Origin: Furcasterigmium furcatum
Taxonomy: Eukaryota > Ascomycota > Sordariomycetes > Glomerellales > Plectosphaerellaceae
Length of the DNA stretch: 64,000 nucleotides
Direction of reading: 5' to 3'
Assembly: GCA_001599815.1 (NCBI GenBank)
Contig: BCIA01000004.1
Coordinates: 2,611,051-2,675,050 of the forward strand
Shown in pieces: positions 55,378-64,000 of the stretch (positions within the stretch are counted from its first letter, which is position 1; each line of letters starts with the position of its first letter). A program made the position numbers and the translations under genes. Under the pieces are notes generated by a model that was not told where the DNA came from, did not search any database, and worked only from the letters and a program-made list of their open reading frames with translations.

Positions 55378-57391
55378 CTACGATGTAGCCTGCAAAAACC
55401 CACCAAAGTAAGAATCCAGCCATTGAGCAGCGGCACCACCGGAGCCTGCCTCTGCAGCATCCCATCTGCTGATGGAGCCCACGTAGCCGTCAGGCCTGAC
55501 ATTGACCACTGCAACTTCATTCTGCTGCAGGTCACCAAGCCACTTCTGAGTGCATGTTTGGCCCTGGGTATCCAAATGCGGCACGTCGTCCAGGTAGACC
55601 GTCCACTGGCTTTGCGAGAACGGTGCTGGGAGGGAATCCAGCTCAAATTTGTTCTTGTCGGTGGCAGCTGGGTAGGAAGGTTAGCAGGGTGCCATTGTCG
55701 ACCATCGATGAGCTCCAACTTACTAATGAGGGAGAAGACAAAGAGCTCGCTGGCCGAGGTGTACCTCTCCGGCCTGAAGTGCACATCTTCAGCCCGCTGA
55801 GCCCGCGGCTTCTTCGTGTACGACTGACGAGCGGCAGCAGACGCTCGAGAAACGAACGATGACTGCGACGCGACGCTACTGCCAAACTTCTGCAGGAACA
55901 ACGCCTGTTCGACAGTCCCCAGGTCCGGCACAATGAGATATACCCGGAACTGTCCCAGCATCGGGACGTCCAACTGGACATCAATGGGGCAAGCATCGAT
56001 GTAGCGCGTCGTCTTAGCGGGTGGTAAGTTGCAGCCCGGCCTGGCAGCGCCCCCAGATGTGCCATTTTGTCCCTTGTTCAAGTCGTTCATCCCGTACTCG
56101 ACGCCGATGCCAGATATGAACCGGGTGTTCAGGCGGAAGTTCTCGGCCAGGCGCGCAGCATCTCCCGCCGCAATCTCATTTGCGTGCTCCAGGTCGAAGT
56201 TGATCAGGTCGTGTGCAATCTTCTTCCTCTCCAGCTCGTAGCTCCCCAGGATTACGTCTGACTTGGCCAGCCCTCTTGCGGCCAGGTTCAGCTTCCAACC
56301 GAGGTTCCATGAGTCGTGGACGCTCGTGTTCATACCCTGAGCCGCCTTGGGGCTGTGGGTATGGCTGGCGTCACCGGCGATGAAAGCCCTGCGACTGGGA
56401 TCCGAGAAGCGAGCCGCAACGCGCTGGGCGACTTGGTAGTTTCCAAACCACTCGACAGATCGCCACTCGAGGCGATAAGGCTTCAAGATCTCCCGCGCCC
56501 GTGACATGACATAGTCCTGACCGAGATCTTTGGATGTCGTAGAACTCTTCATTTCGATGTAGAACCTCGTCATGTTGCGTTCGCGTGGGATGATGAGCAC
56601 CGATCCGTGCTCCTCGGAAAAGACCAACGTCTTGCTCCAAATGTCTGGAAAGTCGGTGTCAAGTTCACCATCGATGACTCCCCATACGGATGAGTGAGGT
56701 GTGCCTTCAGCGTAGGTGTCCGGGATGCCCTGACGGACGAGGGATCTCGCGCCATCGCATCCAACGAGGTAGTCGGCCGCGATGCTTGTCTCCCCGAGAC
56801 CCTTCCGTTCACAAGTAATGGTCAGAGGGCCTGCACTGCCGTCTGCAGGGAAACTGAAGCTTCGAAAGGTATGAGAACGGCTGACCTCCACTCTGCTCTT
56901 TCGAAGGTCGTCGCTAAACATTCCCTCGACCATCCCCTGGTGGCAGAGCAGGATAAAGGGGTGCAGGACATCCACCACATCTGCGGGATAGTGAACCTCG
57001 CGGCCCATCCGACGAAGATCGTCCGCCGTTGACCCCCGCCACATGCAGATGTCGTGGACCTTCACGCCGGTGCGAAGCAGCTCGTCGCCGAGGCGAAGCA
57101 TTTGCAGAGTCTCGATGGTCTTGGGCTGGATTCCATCGGCACGACCGACGGTGGTTTGATCCGGCCTCTCATCGAGGAGCTGGACGTTGAGACCGAGTCT
57201 CGCCAAGATAACCCTGCGAAACGTTAACATTCCAAGTACCAGTCGACATGAGATGTGAGTGAGACTTACGCGAGCATTAACCCGGCCGGGCCAGCCCCAA
57301 CCACGCATACTTCGACTTGACCACCGCTCGGAGAGGGTCCGTGGCCATTGCGGCTGGTGGTGAGAGGCTCGAAGGATGAATTCGCCGTCAT
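55378..57391 (-). CDS. FAD aromatic monooxygenase, phenol 2-monooxygenase-like, 633 aa
   Basis: Three exons: complement(join(55378..55667,55724..57213,57270..57391)), 1902 bases; both introns are 56 bases. The FAD fold VEVCVVGAGPAGLMLAVILA is restored by joining exons 1 and 2. The DG motif is LVGCDGARSLVRQ and the GD motif is FIAGDASHTHSPKAAQGMN, followed by HDSWNLGWKL. The last third (VQLDVPMLGQFRVYLIVPD to VNVRPDGYVGSISRWD) is the thioredoxin-like phenol-hydroxylase dimerisation domain, which sets this class apart from salicylate hydroxylases. Reaction: NADPH-dependent hydroxylation of a phenol or 3-hydroxybenzoate-like ring in the cytosol. It is divergent from the amidase across 454 bases. 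A long unspliced frame through both introns exists but ruins both ends of the protein, so splicing is needed. Confidence 0.93.
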
Positions 57392-57845
57392 CGTGAAAGA
57401 GATGATGTAAGCTGTCGAGGGTATGTCGAAGTTGCTGATCTCGATAACGTCCCTCGAGCAGTGAAGCCATCATGTAAGTAATTCTGTACCTACACACATG
57501 GATTAAGCGAGTAATAGTGGCGTGACACCCGACGAGCGTTGGAGATCCTCAACCCCCAACCTTGAGCCCGCCCAACGGCCCCTGAATCAGGCGAGCTCCC
57601 ACCCTTCCCCACTCAGGCCCCTCATGCCCCTCAACCCCTATCAGCTCAAGTTGAGTGCTGTGGAGTACCCGACTTATCGTTGCAAAGCTCCGGGCCGAAC
57701 ACGGGAGACCCACTGATAAGACCCCGAAAGCCGAGTTAGGCGGTACGGCTCCGGCCGGCATCCGTGGCTGATCACCCCCTCCTCTACTCACCGTTGAGCA
57801 GCACTGGTGCTTGAACATACGACACAGCCTGGCTTCGACTTCACG
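57392..57845. other. Divergent promoter region, phenol-hydroxylase-like gene / amidase
   Basis: 454 bases between two divergently transcribed enzyme genes. No open frame of note; possible shared control. Confidence 0.4.
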
Positions 57846-59836
57846 ATGGTGCTGACTCACCAAGTAGTACCTGCTGCGTCATGGCAGGACATCGTCCACC
57901 GCAAGCGACAGCAGCAAGCAGACCTCATTGCGGCGTCCACAGGAGGATGGGAAGATGAGAAGCTTCCGTCCGTGACCGGCACCCAGGATGTACGCTCCCT
58001 CGTGGATGAGTTCGGCAAAGGTGGCATTCGTTGTGAAAGTACGACGAAAGCTTTCATCAAGAGGTACAATCTTCTCCGAAGCAGTCCTACCGTGCACAAG
58101 CTGACGGTGCTGCCAAACCTGCAGGGCATGCGACGAGCACAGCCGGGTAAGTTGGATTCCATCTTGTGATTTTCTTACCAATTTTTCATAATGACTGACT
58201 TATTTTAGACGAATTGGTAAGATACCTCCTTCCAGCAATCCATATTGTGCGGATTACTCACACGCCACTTCACTCAGCATGACCGAGATCCTGTTTGACG
58301 ACGCTGTCCGCCGTGCTTCCGAGCTTGACGGTCATGTCGCAAGCACCGGAACCACTGTCGGACCACTCCACGGAGTCCCGGTTACGCTGAAAGACCAGTT
58401 CAATGTTCGCGGGGTCGACACCACTCTGGGATACGTGGGGAGGTCCTTCAAGCCCGCCCTCGACGACGCCGTTCTCGTGAAGATGCTTCGGGCTCTCGGT
58501 GCCGTCATCATCGCCAAGACCAACTTGCCGCAGAGCATCATGGTACGTGCCTTGGGAAGATTTCGATGCCCGCGACGACTGCTTACCACATCTCTACGTC
58601 CAAGTGGTGCGAGACTGATAATCCGCTCTGGGGTTTGACGACGAACCCGATCCACAAAGACTACACTCCTGGAGGATCAACTGGTGGCGAGGCTGTCCTC
58701 CTTGCCACCGGTGCCTCAATGCTGGGCTGGGGTACCGACATTGGCGGAAGCATCCGCATCCCGTCTCACATGATGGGAATTTACGGGTTGAAACCCAGCG
58801 TACGTTGAGCTTCTGATGAAAAAATGTTGTCCTGATGCTCAGAAATTGACTTACCTCCCAGAGCGGCCGCTTGCCCTATCGCGGAGTGCCCGTGTCCACC
58901 GAAGGTCAAGAGCACGTTCCATCATCGATAGGCCCGATGGCCCCCAGCCTGGATACCATTACTCTGGTGATGGAGTCTCTAATCAAGGCAAAGCCATGGG
59001 AACTTGACTCGAGGTGTGCGCCCATACCATGGCGGCAGGACATCTATCAGGAAACCCTCGGACGGCCTCTGGTTGTCGCCGTTTTGCTTGACGACGACGT
59101 CGTGCGACCGCACCCATCAATAACTCGCGTGTTGCGCGCTGCAGTTCATGCACTTCGAGAAGCCGGTCACGAGATTCTTGATTTCAATTCTGCCCTCCAC
59201 GCCGAGTGTATCGAAGTCATGGTAAGTCGCGCCGTTCCCGAACCATTCTTTGATTCCATAGTAGGCTTGCGTCGCTCATCATATAAACAGGACCAATTTT
59301 ACACCGTCGACGGGGGCGAGGATATCCGGAAGGACATTGCGGCTGGTGGTGAACCCTTCATCCCGCACGTCCAGAATCTTGTCAACCGCGGCAAGGCAAT
59401 CTCCGTCTACGACTACTGGCAGCTGAACAGACGCAAATGGGACCTCCAGCAGGCGTATCTCGAGAAGTGGACCTCGATCAAGTCGCCAACGACGGGCAGG
59501 ACTCCGGATGTCCTCTTGATGCCACCCATGCCTCACACCGCGGTTCCTCACGGCTCTTGCCGCTGGGTGGGATACACCAAGGTGTGGAACTTTCTCGACT
59601 ACCCTGCTCTGGTCATCCCAGGAGGCACGGTCTTGCCCGAGGACCTCGAATCACCATGGTCGTTCGCTGCCCGGGGGGGTGTTGATGAATGGAACCAGAA
59701 GCTCTGGGAGGAGAACAAGGACATGATGGCTTCTCTAAAGCTCCCTGTCGGGGTGCAACTGGTGTGTCGTAAGCTGGAAGAGGAGCGACTCCTTGCAGCA
59801 GGGAAAGTGTTGGATGACATTTTGCGGAAGGTTTAA
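57846..59836 (+). CDS. Amidase-signature hydrolase (AmdS-like), 537 aa, with 8-base micro-exon
   Basis: Seven exons: join(57846..58063,58125..58146,58209..58216,58278..58542,58605..58799,58862..59221,59291..59836), 1614 bases. Exons 2 and 3 are only 22 and 8 bases; together they rebuild KRACDEHSRTNCMTEIL, in register with fungal acetamidases, which the unspliced reading does not give. The catalytic triad is Lys121 (VTLKDQFN), Ser196 (GGSTGGE) and Ser220 (GTDIGGSIRIPS). The spacings 75 and 24 equal those I recall for the amidase-signature triad. The last intron is in frame (69 bases), removed because CIEVMDQFYTVDGGED then matches the family. Reaction: an amide gives an acid plus ammonia in the cytosol. 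Divergent from the phenol-hydroxylase-like gene and convergent with the deacetylase-like gene. Specific amide unknown. Confidence 0.92.
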
Positions 59837-60128
59837 GCTCGTTACAAGTGCTTCTAGAAATTAACCGCCATTTCCCCAGAGTCCATGTTGGGTATCTGCA
59901 GAGTGAAGACGCATCCACAACACCATTTGACTTCTGTTACCTCTTTGGACACTCAAATTCCTACACATGTCCGCGTTCTGGTCTCGTTTTGTAGACCATG
60001 CATGACCTCTTTCCACACTCTGCAGGTCGAATGATTTCGACATAATGCGCGACTGTAAGATTCAATGTCTTGCTTGTTCTAGTACTTCCTACATAACAAA
60101 TGATATGCTTCTTCAGGCACAGGCTGCT

Positions 60129-61402
60129 CTACTTCTGTTCCTCGGACTTCTTCCACTCGTGGTACTTCTTCATCACCTCTTCCTGGCTCGCCGGCATGAG
60201 CGCACCTTCAGGCACAGGGTTCTTGCTCTTGAAATGATCAGACATCTCTGCCATGGTTACCCATTCTACGCCCTCGTGCTTATTGATGTGCTCAATAATA
60301 CGTTCGTGCATCAGAAGTACATGAGGTCTTCCAGACACATCTGGGTGAATAGTCATCGGGAAGATGAACTCATCTGAGCGGAGTGGAATGTCAGACGGCT
60401 GTTCGATAATCAGGGGTTTCAGCAGTAACTACTCACCATACTCCCTATAGAAGTAGTCAAAGTGGTCCTTCCAAATGTCTTCGACGTCGCTATGAGTCCG
60501 CAGTCAGCACCCTTGGCTGGTTTTCAGAAGACCAGTCACGAGACTACTCACCGTGGGTTGACCCAACCATGAGAGTTCGCCGAGTTCTTGATGAACATCA
60601 TGGGAGGAAGATCGTCGATGTACCACGACCCAGGGATCTCCACAAGTCCAGTCTCTTTACCCTTGACGAGAGGCTTCATCCACTCCTCGGCTTTCTTGGT
60701 GTAGTCGATCTTCGTCCAAGCATCACCAGTGCGCAGCCAGTATGCCTGGCAGTCGTGGTGGGACATGGAGTGGTCATACTCAATGCCGTAGCTGAGCAGC
60801 AGCTCGGTTCCCTCCTCACTCGTCTCCCACCAGGGAGCCACGCTGCCCCTTGGAGGCTTTCCGCAGAAGTCAGTCAGGAGCTTCCAGGTCTTGTCCAGGA
60901 CGTCACGCTGCTGCTCCAGGGTCATGTCGACAGGGCTGATCACGGGTGCTTTTGTTAGCTATCTATCTCTTCAGGTTGATGCTTCCAAACGAAAAACGGA
61001 CTCACTTTTCGTGGGAATATCCATGAAGTCCAATTTCATGGCCTGCGTCACGAACCATTGCGCATTCTTCGGGGAAGGTCTCGAGAGAGTGACCAGGGAT
61101 GAACCATGACGCCTTGATGTTGTACTTGTCGAACAGCTTCAAGAGTCTCTGAGTCCCAATGGTCCCGGCCCACATGCCTGTCATTCCTCATGTTCAGCAT
61201 GGGAACCCCAGGCAGTACCCTTCATTTTCAACATACCTCGACTGATGTCGCTCGTGCTGTCTTCGCCTCCATAGGATCCCAGCCAGCCCGCAACAGCATC
61301 AATGTCAACGCCGTAGCTATCAGTGAATTAACCACAGAGTTTCTTTGCAGTCAGAGCATGGCAGAAGTGCATCACTCACCAGCACAGGACTTTCTTGACC
61401 AT
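60129..61402 (-). CDS. Polysaccharide-deacetylase-fold hydrolase, PgdA/imidase-like, 318 aa
   Basis: Six exons: complement(join(60129..60373,60437..60489,60552..60935,61006..61177,61237..61316,61380..61402)), 957 bases; the first exon is 23 bases. The N-terminus VLCCYGVDIDAVAGWLGSYG and HGYSHEN give NodB-fold metal ligands Asp14, His86 and His90, the same numbers I recall for Helicobacter pylori PgdA (HP0310). EDSTSDISRG, WFIPGHSLETFPE and the FPMTIHPDVSGR closing strand fit the same subgroup. There is no signal peptide, so it is cytosolic and unlikely to act on chitin in the wall. Relatives of this subgroup include cyclic imide hydrolases and allantoinase-like enzymes (from memory). It is next to an amidase, which suits ring opening followed by deamidation. 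Chitin deacetylase is the main alternative. Confidence 0.88.
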
Positions 61403-61948
61403 GTTTACGGCTCTTCGAATCAAGAGAAGGGGTGTGAGTTGATTGGCTGGTTCTAGAAAGCTTGCTTGCGAAATCGAACGGCGTGGCGAATGAACTCTGG
61501 CTCCCAGCTTTCACTTACGTGTAGAATACAGGCATGAGGGGTAACAGCAATAATCCATTATGATCTCGAGATAACGATTTCCGTCAGGTCTGGAGTTGCT
61601 AATAACCCCCATTCCCAAGAGTGGTGGTTCAATAGTCCCCCACTCTCAACCCCAACCTCCACCACTCCAACATCGAGGACTCCCCACTTACATACTCAGG
61701 TGTCACGATAGAGGGGCGGAAGCCGCCATCTGTGGAGATTGAATCCGAGAGCCCCAAGCGCAATAGCTGGCGATGAATGAGATCATCTCAATGAGGGGCC
61801 CATTTGGGAGTGACACATCATCCTTTCGCTGCTCGCATCTGTGGTCAGGGGAAACCATTAGCTAAACTCAACGAAGAATTGACGCTTTCTCATCGTTAGC
61901 ATCCTTGTGTTAAGCTCGATTCCAAGCCCCTTAACAGGTATCGAAATC
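61403..61948. other. Divergent promoter region, deacetylase-like gene / short-chain dehydrogenase
   Basis: 546 bases. A C-rich tract with repeated CCCCCA-type boxes lies at 61604-61690. No gene recognised. Confidence 0.4.
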
Positions 61949-62842
61949 ATGTCCAAGGTGAGACACTTCCCGAGTTCTTCCTGTCGATGTTAAAAGTTGA
62001 TCAGGCAACTGAACTCACACCCAAATAGTTCTCGCTACAGGGAAGAGTTGCCATCGTGACCGGCGGAGCCAGGGGCTGCGGCTTTGCCTTCGCCCAGGGC
62101 CTTGCAGAAGCAGGCGCCGATGTTGCCATCTTCGATGTCTTGCCCACGCCACCGAGCGATCTGGCCCAGCTATCTTCGGAACACGGCGTCAAAGCTCGCA
62201 GTTACATCGTCGACGTCACCTCTCTGGAGAGTCTGAAGAGCAGCTTTGACAAAGTTGCCGCCGACTTCGACGGAAAGTTAGACATCCTCGTGGCGTGTGC
62301 GGGCGTCAACAAGAACGTGCACATCCTCGACACGACGGAATCTGATTTCGACGGCCTCTTCAATGTCAACTGCAAGGGCGTCTACTTCTCAGCCAAGCTC
62401 GCAGCCCAAGCGATGATTTCCAACGGAACCAAGTGCGGCAGCATCATCCTCGTGGCCAGCATTGCTTCTCACATGGCCGTGCGGTCTCAGCGGTCCACCG
62501 CGTACTGCGGAACCAAGGGAGCCGTGAGGGCAATGGTAGCGCCCATTGCCGCCGAACTCAACGAATACGGGATCCGTGTCAACTCTGTCAGCCCCGGGTA
62601 CGTGCGGACCGCCATGACGGCGCCATTTCCGCATCTCCTTGAGGGCTGGAAAGACGAGATTATGAATGGCCGGGTTGCCGAGCCAGACGACATCAAGGGG
62701 GCTTGCGTGTTTCTGGCAAGCGATGCCAGCAAGTGAGTTTGTTTTTCTTACGCCGGTACCGAAGTTACGATGCTGATAAGGTGATGATAGATACTGTACA
62801 GGAAGTGATATCTTGGTCGATGGTGGTGTAACAAAGTGGTGA
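61949..62842 (+). CDS. Short-chain dehydrogenase/reductase, 254 aa
   Basis: Three exons: join(61949..61957,62029..62732,62791..62842), 765 bases. Exon 1 is 9 bases (Met-Ser-Lys). The Rossmann motif TGGARGCGFAFAQG lies at residues 14-27 and VACAGVN at 91-97. The active site has Ser near 147-150 with Tyr162-x3-Lys166 in STAYCGTKGA. Asp39 at the end of the second strand (DVAIFD) favours NAD(H) over NADP(H). SPGYVRTAM and the final YCTGSDILVDGGVTKW are classical-SDR endings. Length is typical. It would oxidise an alcohol or reduce a ketone in the cytosol; sorbose reductase or mannitol-dehydrogenase-like enzymes are near relatives among fungi. Divergent from the imidase-like gene. Substrate unknown. 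Confidence 0.93.
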
Positions 62843-63265
62843 TTAACTGTTGGGGTCGACATCTCGCTCTGAAGGTCTCCACAGGCGTTTGTGCCTCGAG
62901 GTCTTGACGCATAGCTCCAAGTCAGCTCCCAATTGAGATTTGCTCCCAAGATCGCATGTTCTCTGAAAGATTGTGAGAACATTGGAAGCCTTCCAGATTT
63001 ATTAGATACTAGCAGTTGACGGCCAAAGCCCAAGTCACGTGCAAACTGAGGGTCCGAGCGATCTGGCCAGGGGTCTGCCCAAGTTCATTTCAGTTGGTGT
63101 TTGGTCACTTTCCCACCTGCACCACAAAACACCAACCACGCGCTGATCGAACTTGCCTACATAACCACATCCACGGGGCGGTACACCTCCGTGCTACTTA
63201 TTACTACGTATATGGTATAGGTGCGAACAGTCCCGGCCTGCTGCCGAGCTGCGAGCGGGGCCGCC
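62843..63265. other. Spacer upstream of the last C6 regulator
   Basis: 423 bases between the SDR stop and the start of the terminal Zn2Cys6 gene, both on the plus strand. Nothing recognised besides short shadows. Confidence 0.35.
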
Positions 63266-64000
63266 ATGGTGTACTGCGGGAGGCCAAGCAGGGGGTGCGA
63301 TAATTGCAGGTGGGTACTACCCATTCATGACGGATTTCCATATTCTCCCGATTTCAAACTCACTAACTCCGTTTGTGGTGTAGGAGGCTGCATAAGAAGG
63401 TGCGATATTCCAGTACTTCCCCAGCCTAATCGAGACTGACACCGCAACCAGTGCGACGCCAAACGCCCCGAGTGCACTCGGTGCGTACAGATGAAGAAGA
63501 AATGCTCCGGCTACCGGAACCAGCTGGATCTCATGTTTCGAGACGAGAGCACAAAGACACACGCAAAGGTGACACGGTGGGCTCAGCGCAAGAACCATCG
63601 GCTGAACCCCAAGACGATAGCTGCACCAGAGAGGTGTATACCTGCGGCGGTGTCCAACTTGTGGTCGACGGCCGATCATTCTGTCATCTTTCAGTTTTAT
63701 CACTACATCCGCGGTAACCTGTCCGAGAAAGACCCTGTACGCGGTCTGCATGAGTATCTACCGGTACTATATATCGAGAGCAACCCCGGCTCGGCTCTGC
63801 GACTGGCCGCCCAGGCTATATCCTACGCGACATCGACAAAGCTTGGGCAAAAGAACGGGCTCCTGGCTAGAAGATTCTACACAGGCGCCGTCAGAGCCAT
63901 GGCCCAAGCAATCCAAGATCCGGTGGAAGCGATGGATGAGAAGACTTTGTACGCCGTACTGCTTCTCTCCGGCTATGAGGTCAGTTTCCTCGCGCTGCGG
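63266..64000 (+). CDS. Zn2Cys6 transcription factor, N-terminal part, cut by window end
   Basis: Model join(63266..63309,63384..63399,63452..63979 and beyond). Exon 2 is only 16 bases. Splicing assembles the C6 cluster GCDNCRRLHKKCDAKRPEC then TRCVQMKKKCSGY, with C-x2-C-x6-C-x6-C-x2-C-x6-C spacing at residues ~11-38. The next part (LDLMFRDESTKTHAKVTRWA) and VIFQFYHYIRGN match the opening of the long 450-600 aa fungal C6 class with a C-terminal helical domain. A GTCAGT donor at 63980 probably opens another intron. The rest lies beyond the window, so length and activation domain cannot be judged. It may regulate the amidase/SDR block just upstream; inference only. Confidence 0.82.

Noticed and set aside
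55329..57497. Unspliced 722-codon reading of the phenol-hydroxylase-like gene
   Set aside because: It crosses two introns by chance; the unspliced version loses both the FAD fold start and the thioredoxin-like C-terminus.
60950..61006. Acceptor AAAAG at about 60955 for the third intron of the PgdA-like gene
   Set aside because: It shifts the frame and gives an early stop; the downstream GATCAG acceptor restores HGYSHENPVDMT.
1..64000. Secondary-metabolite backbone genes (PKS, NRPS, terpene synthase) or a toxin gene
   Set aside because: Looked for because several tailoring-type oxygenases are present; no synthase domain or toxin family was seen.
1..64000. tRNA genes, rRNA, CRISPR arrays, intact transposons
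   Set aside because: No cloverleaf-like segment, array or transposase/reverse-transcriptase motif noticed by eye; a covariance-model scan would be needed to exclude a tRNA.

Overview
The window looks like nuclear DNA of a filamentous ascomycete (Pezizomycotina, probably a plant- or soil-associated Sordariomycete). Most genes carry short GT-AG introns (45-98 bases), often with a recognisable branch site such as TACTAAC. Genes lie on both strands without operons. The families are typically fungal: Zn2Cys6 regulators, DAL5/TNA1-type and sugar transporters, But2-type secreted protein, GH7, small secreted cysteine-rich proteins. I derived exon-intron models by hand from splice signals, reading-frame phase and family conservation. 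Nearly all sum to an exact multiple of three, but none is backed by transcript data. I saw no rRNA, tRNA, CRISPR array or intact transposon.

Layout, left to right. (1) 0.4-3 kb: a C6 regulator and a small secreted cysteine-rich protein. (2) 3.4-16.3 kb: a nitrogen/sulfur scavenging block with a TauD-type dioxygenase, a DAL5-like permease, an N-acyl-D-amino-acid deacylase, a C6 regulator, a TNA1-like permease and a D-amino-acid oxidase ending in the peroxisomal signal AKL. (3) 17.5-28.8 kb: plant polymer use, with a PL9 pectate lyase, two uncharacterised small genes, a GH43 enzyme and an alpha-glucoside-type sugar transporter. (4) 30-34.5 kb: a divergent pair, aldehyde dehydrogenase and copper amine oxidase, both ending in AKL. 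(5) 36-37.4 kb: a GH7 cellulase without a cellulose-binding module. (6) 37.6-48.6 kb: an oxygenase block with a 2-oxoglutarate/Fe(II) dioxygenase, a Rieske oxygenase, a two-finger C2H2 regulator, a salicylate-hydroxylase-like flavoprotein and an Old Yellow Enzyme. (7) 49.4-51.3 kb: a 66-residue secreted cysteine-rich protein and a But2-type secreted protein. (8) 52.6-62.8 kb: an MFS transporter, a phenol-hydroxylase-like flavoprotein, an amidase, a PgdA/imidase-like deacetylase and a short-chain dehydrogenase. (9) 63.3 kb to the end: the start of another C6 regulator cut by the window edge.

How the genes may work together (inference). Block 2 has what is needed to take up N-acyl-D-amino acids, release the free D-amino acid and oxidise it in peroxisomes. 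Block 4 would turn a primary amine into an aldehyde and then an acid, with hydrogen peroxide formed in the same organelle. Block 6 has ring- or side-chain-attacking oxygenases next to a candidate regulator. Block 8 pairs two C-N hydrolases with oxidoreductases and would suit amide or cyclic-imide breakdown. With PL9, GH43, GH7 and secreted proteins, the window reads as an accessory catabolic region of a plant-associated fungus. Metabolic roles are proposals from family membership and proximity. The exon models and active-site residues are the firmer part.
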